From Mycobacterium sp. 1164966.3 (lineage in GTDB: Bacteria > Actinomycetota > Actinomycetes > Mycobacteriales > Mycobacteriaceae), in the NCBI RefSeq assembly GCF_001665395.1, contig NZ_LZSG01000070.1, positions 1 through 64,000 of the forward strand: a stretch of DNA of 64,000 nt, in the 5' to 3' direction. Made by a program: the position numbers and the translations under genes. The notes below the pieces were generated by a model, which saw nothing but the letters and a program-made list of their open reading frames with translations, made no database searches and was not told the DNA's origin. Shown piece after piece: positions 47,229 through 58,268 of the stretch. Each line of letters begins with the position of its first letter. The first letter of the stretch is position 1.

Positions 47229-48194
47229 CTATCCGGCAAACACGGACCGCGGACCGGGCACTCCGAAGTATTCGGCGAGCGGGAACAGCACGTCGGCAGT
47301 GCGCGCGTCCAGGGGAATCGCCTGCGAGCGAGGTGTACGCGGCAAGTCCGCATCGGCGCGACAGCCGCCCAACAGATCGGCCAGACCGCTGCCCAACTCG
47401 GCGTGCCCGCCGAAGGCGGCCGGATCCACCGCGATGAGCAGGTGGCCCACGCCGCGGCTTTCCCCGGCCGGCTCGCGATCCAGTGGCGCTCCGGTCAGGA
47501 CGCGGCCCAGCAGAGCTCCCGCCATGGCCAGTGCTTGGTGGCTGTCTGCTGTCTCGAGGGCGAACTCGTCATTCTGAACCAGGCTGTTCGGGTCGGTCCC
47601 GAACAGCGGTTCGACCCCGCCGCACGACGCTGACGTGACCACAATGCCCACCAGCCCGTCTCGGGCGAGTTGGCGGGTGTAGACCGAAGCGGCGCCGAAG
47701 TCGTTGCAATTGCGGACAGCGACGGCGGCGACGCCGAATTTTGCGGCGCGTTTGGCAGCCAACTGGGCGGCAGCCATCCCAGCGACGACGCCGAGCGCCC
47801 CGTCGGCGTCGATCAGCAGTCCGGCGCCACGGTCGGAAACCACCCTTGTCGTGGCAGTCGGATCGGCGACACCGGCGGCCAGTTCGTCGAGATAGTGCGG
47901 CAACAGCCGCAACCCGTAGTTCTCGATCCCGCGTAACGATGTGTCCACCAGCGCGTCGGCGACCTGCCGGGCGTCAGTGGCGCACAACCCGGCATCGGCA
48001 AGAGCGGCCCGGGTCAGTAATCGGGCCTCGTCTTCACCGATGACCAGGGCTTCCCGGTGCGGCTGTGGGGCATCCGGGCCTGCCTGGTCGACCGTGTCGC
48101 GAGACACCTCGACATGCGGGGAAGGCCCGAAGAATAGGTGGTCATTGCTGCAGTAGGGGCGTAGTTGCGGACGGTCCAAAACCTCTGGCGTCAC
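47229..48194 (-). CDS. Ldh/malate-lactate dehydrogenase family protein, internally shortened
   Basis: About 321 residues from the GTG at 48194, which has GAGAGGTG upstream; an in-frame ATG at 48335 would overlap glbN. Family features of the type-2 malate/L-lactate/ureidoglycolate dehydrogenases are visible: ADALVDTSLRGIENYGLRLLP, LIDADGALGVVAGMAAAQLA, VAVRNCNDFGAASVYTRQLA, VEPLFGTDPNS. After that, the usual DMATS motif and the GGYKGYGL stretch are missing and the sequence goes straight to ALAMAGALLGRVLTGAPLD. Roughly 70 residues of the family core are absent. The unusual N-terminal 65 residues are not of the family. Activity is doubtful. Confidence 0.7.
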   Translation of the reverse strand: MTPEVLDRPQLRPYCSNDHLFFGPSPHVEVSRDTVDQAGPDAPQPHREALVIGEDEARLLTRAALADAGLCATDARQVADALVDTSLRGIENYGLRLLPHYLDELAAGVADPTATTRVVSDRGAGLLIDADGALGVVAGMAAAQLAAKRAAKFGVAAVAVRNCNDFGAASVYTRQLARDGLVGIVVTSASCGGVEPLFGTDPNSLVQNDEFALETADSHQALAMAGALLGRVLTGAPLDREPAGESRGVGHLLIAVDPAAFGGHAELGSGLADLLGGCRADADLPRTPRSQAIPLDARTADVLFPLAEYFGVPGPRSVFAG

Positions 48195-48309
48195 AGCCGT
48201 CACCTCTCTAACGTCGGCGTTCTCCGATGGAGAAGCCCAGGCTGCCACCACCTCCTTGACGGATCCTTCGCGGATTCTTGACGGATTCTTGGAACGCGGG
48301 GGCCCCGCC

Positions 48310-48720
48310 TCAGACGGGAGCGGCGGTCGTCTCACCCGATGCGATATCGGCGGCCAGTGGCGCGATGGCGCCCAGTATTTCTGTGACTGTCTCGGCGGGG
48401 ACCCCGGCCGCCGTCAGCGCGTCGCTCAGGTGTCCGGCCACCAGGGTGAAGTGGTGCATGGTGATTCCGCGGCCCTGATGCACCTGCTTCATCGGGGCGC
48501 CGGTGTACGGCTCGGGGCCGCCGAGTGCGGCGGCGAAGAACTCCGCTTGCTTGCCCTTGAGGCGACTCATATTGGTTCCGCTGAAGAATCCCGACAGTTG
48601 GTCATCGGCCAGTACCCGGGCGTAGAAGTCCTCGACGACGACTTCGATCGCCTCGTGTCCGCCGATCTTGTCGTAGATGCTGACCGGCCGGCGCTTGCGG
48701 AAGCGCGACAGTATTCCCAT
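48310..48720 (-). CDS. glbN: Truncated hemoglobin N
   Basis: 136 residues, group I 2-on-2 hemoglobin, matching M. tuberculosis Rv1542c in length and almost in sequence. Visible features: a basic pre-A region MGILSRFRKRRP, YDKIGGHEAIEVVVEDFY, the proximal-histidine segment VHQGRGITMHHF. In M. tuberculosis the protein dioxygenates nitric oxide. Start ATG at 48720 equals the known N-terminus; an upstream ATG 8 codons earlier is not preferred. Divergent from the acyl reductase gene. Confidence 0.96.
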   Translation of the reverse strand: MGILSRFRKRRPVSIYDKIGGHEAIEVVVEDFYARVLADDQLSGFFSGTNMSRLKGKQAEFFAAALGGPEPYTGAPMKQVHQGRGITMHHFTLVAGHLSDALTAAGVPAETVTEILGAIAPLAADIASGETTAAPV

Positions 48721-48853
48721 TGGGCCAGTGCAACATTGCGGCATTGCGGATCGGTTAGTGAGCCGTCACACCCGGATTATTCGGTGTAACAAGCGGATTG
48801 CGCGCACGTTGAACAGGTCGTGGGAAATGACACGGCGGGTGGCCTCATGCCGT

Positions 48854-48908
48854 CAATCGGTACCGATTGGCCCGTTGATGTCATAGGTTGACTTTATGAC
48901 CTATGTCA
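48854..48908. promoter_or_regulatory. Two palindromic operator candidates before the Rv1543-like gene
   Basis: CAATCGGTACCGATTG at 48854-48869 is a perfect 16-bp palindrome. At 48879-48908 arms TGTCATAGGT and ACCTATGTCA (one mismatch) flank a 10-nt centre. Both lie in the 237-nt divergent region between glbN and the reductase gene and could be bound by unknown regulators of either. Confidence 0.55.
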
Positions 48909-48957
48909 CACCACCCAGAGCCGTCCCGCAGGGCGATACCGTCAGGAGCCACAGCCG

Positions 48958-49974
48958 ATGAATCTCGGTGATCTAGCGAATCTGGTCGAAAAACCGTTCG
49001 CGACGATGTCCAACATCGTCAACACGCCGAACTCGGCCGGGCGGTATCGACCCTTCTATCTGCGGAATCTGCTCGACGCGGTGCAGGGTCGCAAGCTCAG
49101 CGATGCGGTCAAAGGCAAGACCATTCTGATCACGGGTGGGTCGTCGGGCATCGGGGAGGCCGCCGCGAAGAAGATCGCGGAAGCCGGTGGGAAGGTGGTG
49201 CTGGTCGCGCGCACCCTGGAGAACCTCGAGAAGGTCGCCGAAGAAATTCGTGACGACGGCGGGACCGCCCATTTCTACTCGTGCGACCTGACCGACATGG
49301 ACGCGATCGCGGACATGGCGGACAAGGTGCTCGCCGACCTCGGCGGCGTCGACATCCTGATCAACAACGCGGGCCGATCGATCCGGCGTTCATTGGAGTT
49401 GTCCTACGATCGAATTCACGACTACCAGAGGACAATTCAGCTCAACTACCTCGGAGCGGTCCAGCTCATCCTGAAGTTCATCCCGGGGATGCGGGATCGC
49501 GGCTTCGGCCAGATCATCAACATCTCGTCGGCCGGCGTGCAAACTCGCGCACCCCGGTTCGGCGCCTACATCGCCAGCAAAGCGGCGCTCGACACGCTGT
49601 GCGACGCGCTGCAGGCCGAAACCGTCAACGAGAACGTCCGGTTCACCACGGTGCACATGGCATTGGTGCGCACGCCGATGATCAGCCCGACCACGATGTA
49701 CGACCGGTTCCCGACGCTGACGCCGGATCAGGCGGCCGGGGTGATTGCCGACGCGATCGTGCATCGGCCGCGACGGGTCAGCCCGCCGTTCGGACAATTC
49801 GCATCGGTGGCCGACGCGGTCAACCCGGCGGTGATGGACCGGGTACGCAACCGCGCGTTCGGCATGTTCCAGGACTCCGCCGCGGCTAAGGGAGCCGAAT
49901 CCGCCACTGACACATCAGAATTCGACAAACGCAGCCAAACATTCGTGCAAGCGACCCGAGGGATACATTGGTGA
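48958..49974 (+). CDS. SDR-type fatty acyl reductase, Rv1543-like
   Basis: Short-chain dehydrogenase of 338 residues. The N-terminal extension (residues 1-50) precedes the NAD(P) motif TGGSSGIGEAAAKKI, then NNAG at INNAGRS, catalytic Ser in NISSAG and YIASKAALD (YxxxK). Family members reduce fatty acyl-CoA or aldehydes to alcohols. ATG with AGGAG 9 nt upstream. The next SDR starts 4 nt after its stop, so the two are an operon. Corresponds to M. tuberculosis Rv1543. Confidence 0.92.
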   Translation: MNLGDLANLVEKPFATMSNIVNTPNSAGRYRPFYLRNLLDAVQGRKLSDAVKGKTILITGGSSGIGEAAAKKIAEAGGKVVLVARTLENLEKVAEEIRDDGGTAHFYSCDLTDMDAIADMADKVLADLGGVDILINNAGRSIRRSLELSYDRIHDYQRTIQLNYLGAVQLILKFIPGMRDRGFGQIINISSAGVQTRAPRFGAYIASKAALDTLCDALQAETVNENVRFTTVHMALVRTPMISPTTMYDRFPTLTPDQAAGVIADAIVHRPRRVSPPFGQFASVADAVNPAVMDRVRNRAFGMFQDSAAAKGAESATDTSEFDKRSQTFVQATRGIHW

Positions 49975-49978
49975 CGTC

Positions 49979-50782
49979 ATGAGTCTTCCGAAACCGAACA
50001 GCCAGACAACCGTCGTCATCACCGGCGCCTCTTCGGGCATCGGTTCCGAATTGGCCCGCGGGCTGGCCCGCCGCGGGTTTCCGTTACTGCTGGTCGCGCG
50101 GCGCCGTGAGCGCCTCGACGAACTGGCCAACGAAGTCGGCAAGGAATACTCGGTCGGCGTCGAGGTGATGCCGCTCGACCTCAGCGACCCACAAGGCCGC
50201 GGCAAGTTGGCCGACCGGCTACGCAACGAACCGATCGCCGGATTGTGCAACAGTGCGGGTTTCGGCACCAGTGGCGTCTTCTACGAGCTGCCGGTCGAAC
50301 GCGAAAGCGACGAGGTCACGCTCAACGCGCTGGTATTGATGGAGCTGACCCACGCGGCGCTGCCCGGCATGGTCGAGCGCGGGGCCGGGGCGGTGATGAA
50401 CATCGCCTCGATCGCCGGTTTCCAGCCGATCCCCTACATGGCGGTGTATTCGGCCACCAAGGCCTTCGTGCAGACGCTTTCGGAAGCCATCCACGAGGAG
50501 CTGCACGGTACCGGCGTGTCGGTAACGTCCCTGTGTCCGGGCCCGGTGCCGACGGAATGGGCCGAGATTGCCAACGCGGAGCGGTTCAGCATTCCGCTTG
50601 CCCAGGTGTCGCCGCACGACGTGGCCGAAGCCGCGATTTCGGGCATGCTGACCGGTCGGCGCTCCGTGGTGCCGGGCGTGGTGCCCAAAGTGGTCAGTAC
50701 CGGCGGCAGGTATGTGCCACGCAGCCTGCTGCTCCCCGCGATCCGGATCGGCAACCAATTGCGTGGAGGACAGGGCCGCTAA
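49979..50782 (+). CDS. Short-chain dehydrogenase, Rv1544-like
   Basis: 267 residues. TGASSGIGSELARGLARRG nucleotide motif, NSAGFG in place of NNAG, NIASIAG and YSATKA (YxxxK). Likely a ketoacyl or ketone reductase; substrate unknown. Same length as I recall for Rv1544. It is followed after 55 nt by the MMPL transporter, perhaps in the same transcript. Confidence 0.92.
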   Translation: MSLPKPNSQTTVVITGASSGIGSELARGLARRGFPLLLVARRRERLDELANEVGKEYSVGVEVMPLDLSDPQGRGKLADRLRNEPIAGLCNSAGFGTSGVFYELPVERESDEVTLNALVLMELTHAALPGMVERGAGAVMNIASIAGFQPIPYMAVYSATKAFVQTLSEAIHEELHGTGVSVTSLCPGPVPTEWAEIANAERFSIPLAQVSPHDVAEAAISGMLTGRRSVVPGVVPKVVSTGGRYVPRSLLLPAIRIGNQLRGGQGR

Positions 50783-50837
50783 GCCGCTCGCTGACACCGC
50801 GCGGCCGGGCCCACCGACAAACTGAGGAGGGCACCAG

Positions 50838-53084
50838 GTGCTGCGCGGAGTTGCCCGGCTGGCCATTGCCGCGCCACGCAGAATCATCGTCGCGGCCCTT
50901 CTGATCATGGTCGGCGCCGGAGTTTTCGGCTTCTCCGCCGTCGACGTATTGTCGGCGGGCGGCTATAAGGATCCGGCGTCGCAGTCGTCGCGGGCTCAAC
51001 GGGTGCTCGCCCAGAAGTTCGACAGCGGCGACCAGGAGCTGATTCTCTCGCTGACCTCCGAGGCCGGTGCGCAAAGCCCGGCCGCCCGGGCCCTGGCCAG
51101 CGATCTTGTCGCCCAACTGAGAGCGTCGCCCGACGTAGCCCGGGTGAATTCGGCATGGACCCTTCCGCCGCCGGGGGCGGCGGGCCTGACCAGTAAGGAC
51201 GGCAAGACCGGACTGATCATCGCCGGTATTCGCGGTGGCGAGACCGGCGCCCAGAAAAACGCCGCGGCGCTGGCCAAAAGGCTGGTGCACAATCGCGACG
51301 GCGTCACGGTCAGGGCCGGCGGCGAGGCCCTGACGTACGCCCAGATCAACAAGCAAAGCGAAAAAGACCTACTGGTAATGGAATCCATCGCGTTTCCGCT
51401 GAGTTTCGTCGTGCTGGTCTGGGTGTTCGGCGGCATCCTCGCCGCGGCGATACCGATGGCGGTGGGTGGCTTCGCGATCGTTTGCACGCTGGCGACGCTG
51501 CGGGCGATCGCCCTCGCCACCGACGTCTCCATCTTCGCGCTCAACCTCACCGTGGCCATGGGCCTGGCCCTGGCCATCGACTACACGCTGCTGATCATCA
51601 GCCGATACCGCGACGAGCTCGCCGACGGCAATGAGCGCGACGACGCACTGGTCCGCACCATGTGCACGGCCGGTCGAACCGTGCTGTTCTCGGCGACAAC
51701 GGTCGCACTGTCGATGGTCACCATGGTGATGTTCCCGATGTACTTCCTGAAGTCGTTCGCCTATGCGGGCGTCGCAGTGGTGGCGCTGGCGGCCGTCGCC
51801 GCCGTGTTGATCACACCCGCTGTGATCGTGCTGCTCGGCGACCGGCTGGACTCGCTCAACGTGCGGCGGCTGATTCGCCGGGTACTCAACCGCCCCGAGC
51901 CGGCCCCCCGCCCGATCGAACAGAGTTTCCTGTACCGCTCGACGAAAGCCGTTATGCGACAGCCGATTCCGATAGGTACCGTGGTCATTGCGGTACTGCT
52001 GGTGTTGGGCGCGCCTTTCCTGGGAGCGAATTGGGGGTTCTCCGACGAGCGGGTGTTGCCGGCGTCGGCGTCGGCGCGGCAGGTGGGCGACCAGCTGCGC
52101 TCCGATTTCGCGACCGACATGGGGAACGACGTGACCGTCGTGATCCCCGATGCCACCGGGCTGGCGTCCGGCGAGATCGAGCGCTATGCCGTCCAGCTCT
52201 CACAGGTACCCGACGTGGTGTCGGTGTCGGCACCCGGCGGGACCTTCAGGAACGGCTCGCCGGCCGGGCCACCGTCAGCGGCCACCGATATCAGAGACGG
52301 CGCCGCGTACCTGACCGTGTCCAGTACGGCCCGGCTGTTCTCCACCGCCTCCGAAAGGCAGCTGGATCGCCTGCAGGCTGTCGGCGGTCCCGGCGGCCGC
52401 GACGTGCAACTCACCGGCCGGGCGCAGATCAACCGCGACAGCGCTCAGGCGGTGACCACCCGGCTGCCGCTTGTCCTGTCCATCATTGCCGTCATCACGT
52501 TCGCGTTGCTGTTCTTATTGACCGGGAGCGTGGTGCTGCCGCTGAAAGCGTTGGTGCTCAACGTCTTATCGCTGACCGCCGCCTTCGGCGCGCTGGTGTG
52601 GATCTTCCAGGACGGTCACCTCGGCGCATTGGGCACCACCGCCAACGGCACCCTGATGATCCATATGCCGGTGCTGTTGTTCTGCATCGCGTTCGGCCTG
52701 TCGATGGATTACGAGGTTTTCCTGGTGTCCCGGATTCGTGAGCACTGGCTGGCCTCCGACCGCACCCCGGCGGCCAACGACGAGGCCGTCGCACTCGGAC
52801 TGGCCCGCTCCGGCCGGGTGGTGACCGCCGCGGCGCTGCTGATGGCGATCTCGTTCGCCGCGCTGATAGCCGCGCGAGTGTCCTTCATGAGAATGTTCGG
52901 CGTCGGGCTCACCCTGGCCGTGGTGGTGGACGCCACGCTGGTACGCATGCTGCTGCTGCCCGCGTTCATGCGCTTGATGGGCCGGGCGAACTGGTGGGCC
53001 CCCACAGCGCTGGCCAGCCTGCACGAGCGCATCGGCATCGACGAGGGCGAACAAATTACGCCGAGCAGACGCAAAATCGCCTAA
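50838..53084 (+). CDS. MMPL family RND transporter
   Basis: 748-residue integral membrane protein with two MMPL repeats: a first helix near residue 15-35, a periplasmic domain, about five helices with the conserved AIDYTLLIISRYRDEL (residue about 250), a second periplasmic domain (about 400-540) and a second helix block with SMDYEVFLVSRIREHW. The family exports lipids or siderophores across the inner membrane using the proton gradient. GTG start with GAGGAGGG upstream. No partner mmpS gene is adjacent. It occupies the place between the Rv1544 and Rv1546 homologues where M. tuberculosis has only a small gene. The hairpin repeat overlaps its last codons. Confidence 0.92.
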   Translation: MLRGVARLAIAAPRRIIVAALLIMVGAGVFGFSAVDVLSAGGYKDPASQSSRAQRVLAQKFDSGDQELILSLTSEAGAQSPAARALASDLVAQLRASPDVARVNSAWTLPPPGAAGLTSKDGKTGLIIAGIRGGETGAQKNAAALAKRLVHNRDGVTVRAGGEALTYAQINKQSEKDLLVMESIAFPLSFVVLVWVFGGILAAAIPMAVGGFAIVCTLATLRAIALATDVSIFALNLTVAMGLALAIDYTLLIISRYRDELADGNERDDALVRTMCTAGRTVLFSATTVALSMVTMVMFPMYFLKSFAYAGVAVVALAAVAAVLITPAVIVLLGDRLDSLNVRRLIRRVLNRPEPAPRPIEQSFLYRSTKAVMRQPIPIGTVVIAVLLVLGAPFLGANWGFSDERVLPASASARQVGDQLRSDFATDMGNDVTVVIPDATGLASGEIERYAVQLSQVPDVVSVSAPGGTFRNGSPAGPPSAATDIRDGAAYLTVSSTARLFSTASERQLDRLQAVGGPGGRDVQLTGRAQINRDSAQAVTTRLPLVLSIIAVITFALLFLLTGSVVLPLKALVLNVLSLTAAFGALVWIFQDGHLGALGTTANGTLMIHMPVLLFCIAFGLSMDYEVFLVSRIREHWLASDRTPAANDEAVALGLARSGRVVTAAALLMAISFAALIAARVSFMRMFGVGLTLAVVVDATLVRMLLLPAFMRLMGRANWWAPTALASLHERIGIDEGEQITPSRRKIA

Positions 53085-53118
53085 ATCACGGCAGATTTGA
53101 GTGATTTTGCGTCTGCTC
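53063..53118. terminator. Hairpin repeat, family A copy 2
   Basis: 16-bp perfect arms GAGCAGACGCAAAATC (53063-53078) and complement (53103-53118); inner AAATC/GATTT can also pair. The arm is the same sequence as at 36302. It includes the last codons and stop of the transporter gene. Confidence 0.75.
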
Positions 53119-53135
53119 GCCGTACTGGGCCGCGT

Positions 53136-53147
53136 TAGGCTCGCCGA
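53136..53147 (+). promoter_or_regulatory. -10 element of the SRPBCC gene
   Basis: TAGGCT at 53136-53141, 6 nt before the ATG at 53148; leaderless arrangement, without a ribosome site. Confidence 0.5.
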
Positions 53148-53579
53148 ATGGCTTCCGTTGAGTTGAGCGCCGACATGCCGATGAGCCCCCAAGAGATGTG
53201 GGAGCACGTTGCCGACCTGTCGGACCTGGGCGAGTGGCTCGTCATGCACGAGGGCTGGCGCAGCGAGCTGCCCGACGAGATCACCGAAGGAACACAGGTC
53301 GTGGGCGTGGCACGTTCCAAAGGCTTGCGCAACCGGGTGACGTGGACGGTGACCAAGTGGGACCCCCCGCACGAGGTCGCGATGTCAGGAGACGGCAAAG
53401 GCGGAACGAAATACGGCGTCCGGCTCACCGTGCAGCCCACCGACGACGGGTCCACCCTCGGGTTGCGCCTCGAACTGGGTGGGCGCCCGTTGTTCGGCCC
53501 GGTCGGTTCGGCGGCGGCCCGCGCCGCCAAAGGCGACGTGCAGAAGTCGCTGAAGAACTTCGTCGAGCTCTACGGATAA
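53148..53579 (+). CDS. SRPBCC (START-like) family protein, Rv1546-like
   Basis: 143 residues, a small ligand-binding helix-grip fold in which residues such as SPQEMWEHVADLSDLGEWL form the N-terminal helix and W-T-V-T-K-W the sheet. Members bind lipids or polyketides or act as aromatase/cyclase-like proteins; function here is unknown. Same length as M. tuberculosis Rv1546. It precedes dnaE1 on the same strand, though the 67-nt gap appears to contain a separate -10 box (TAGACT at 53632). Confidence 0.88.
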   Translation: MASVELSADMPMSPQEMWEHVADLSDLGEWLVMHEGWRSELPDEITEGTQVVGVARSKGLRNRVTWTVTKWDPPHEVAMSGDGKGGTKYGVRLTVQPTDDGSTLGLRLELGGRPLFGPVGSAAARAAKGDVQKSLKNFVELYG

Positions 53580-53646
53580 ACCACGTAAGACACACATGGC
53601 GACACGCCGGGAAAGCGTCAGTGCTCGGTCATAGACTGGCGTCCCT

Positions 53647-57201
<3,555 letters not shown>

Positions 57202-57214
57202 GCGCGCGGCCCGT

Positions 57215-57277
57215 CGCGAGGGCGCGCAAATGTACTCGATTTGCCGCGGAACGCTGTACAAATGTGGACGTTCGCGG
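57215..57277. terminator. Hairpin repeat, family C copy 1 (imperfect)
   Basis: Arms beginning CGCGA...CAAATGTAC and GTACAAATGTGGACG pair imperfectly across the gap between dnaE1 and the convergent methyltransferase. The same arm words recur in a better-paired copy at 63816. Confidence 0.55.
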
Positions 57278-58123
57278 CTAGAACTGATAGCGCAGAATGC
57301 GCGCCTTGCGGGCCGCGGCCTTGGACTTCCCGGATAGCTTGGTGGCCAAGCGAATCCAGCCCGGGAACAGGTCCACCTCGGGAGCGTGCGCCAGGCTGGC
57401 CTCCTCGACTAGCCGCAATCGCGGGTTCCACGACTCGGGCACCCGGGCGTCTTTGAACCCCGCGTATCCCCATTGGCTGCCGACTTGGGAGAACATCCGT
57501 TGCGGGGCAAGCTTCACCGCGGCGCGGCTGAACCAGCCGATGCGCCCGTAGTCGTTGAAGGCCAGTTCGCCGGACCGGAAATAGTCCGTCACGCGGCGGA
57601 AGATGCCGACGATCACCGCCTCGGGCAAGAACGCGAACAGCCCGTCGGCGATCACCATGGCGGGCCGGTCGGCGGGGATGGGTTCGGGCCAGCTGTTTTC
57701 GGCGACCGACGCGGCCAGCGAATGCGCGTGGTCTCTGCGCGGCATCACCTCGTCGCGCAACGCGATGACGCGCGGCAGGTCGATGCTGTACCAGTCCACC
57801 GTGTCGGGCGGGTCGACCCGGAACACGCCCGTGTCCAGCCCGGCACCGAGGTCGACGACGACAGCGCCGGGATGTGCGGTGACGAATCTGCGCACCCGCT
57901 CGTCGAGCATCTTGGCTCGCAGCGCCGACTGGCACACCACGCTGTCGGTCACGCCAAGACCGGCGAAGTCGAAGTCGATCCGGCCGACGATTTCGTCGGC
58001 GAGCGTGTCGCCGAGGATCGTCCGGGGCCACCTGCTGTCCAGCGCCCGGGCGTACTGAGTGAGCAACGCCGTCTGCTCGACCGGCGAAAGCTCGCTGACG
58101 TCAATAGCGGATTCGGTCCCCAC
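57278..58123 (-). CDS. Leucine carboxyl methyltransferase-like SAM methyltransferase
   Basis: 281 residues of the LCM/Tcmp family, which mycobacteria have in many copies. Motifs: VVDLGAGLDTGVFRVD (motif I), WYSIDLPRVIALRDEV, and MVIADGLFAFLPEAVI. Substrates of the family are largely unknown in mycobacteria. GTG start. Divergent from fadD11; it stands where M. tuberculosis has PPE21 (Rv1548c) between dnaE1 and fadD11. Confidence 0.85.
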   Translation of the reverse strand: MGTESAIDVSELSPVEQTALLTQYARALDSRWPRTILGDTLADEIVGRIDFDFAGLGVTDSVVCQSALRAKMLDERVRRFVTAHPGAVVVDLGAGLDTGVFRVDPPDTVDWYSIDLPRVIALRDEVMPRRDHAHSLAASVAENSWPEPIPADRPAMVIADGLFAFLPEAVIVGIFRRVTDYFRSGELAFNDYGRIGWFSRAAVKLAPQRMFSQVGSQWGYAGFKDARVPESWNPRLRLVEEASLAHAPEVDLFPGWIRLATKLSGKSKAAARKARILRYQF

Positions 58124-58268
58124 GCTTTCCCAACCTACGCGTCGAACGAGGCTGCCCCGACCGTGGCGACCCCCAGCGCGCGGCTGCGCCGCGCTCGCGA
58201 TCGGCCTTCCGCCCCCACTACCGCGGACGTACGCTCACCGATATGCGGGCAAACCTAGGAGAGCGGAC

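Noticed and set aside
48721..48744. Eight-codon extension of glbN
   Set aside because: The start at 48720 reproduces the known N-terminus MGxLSRxRKR.
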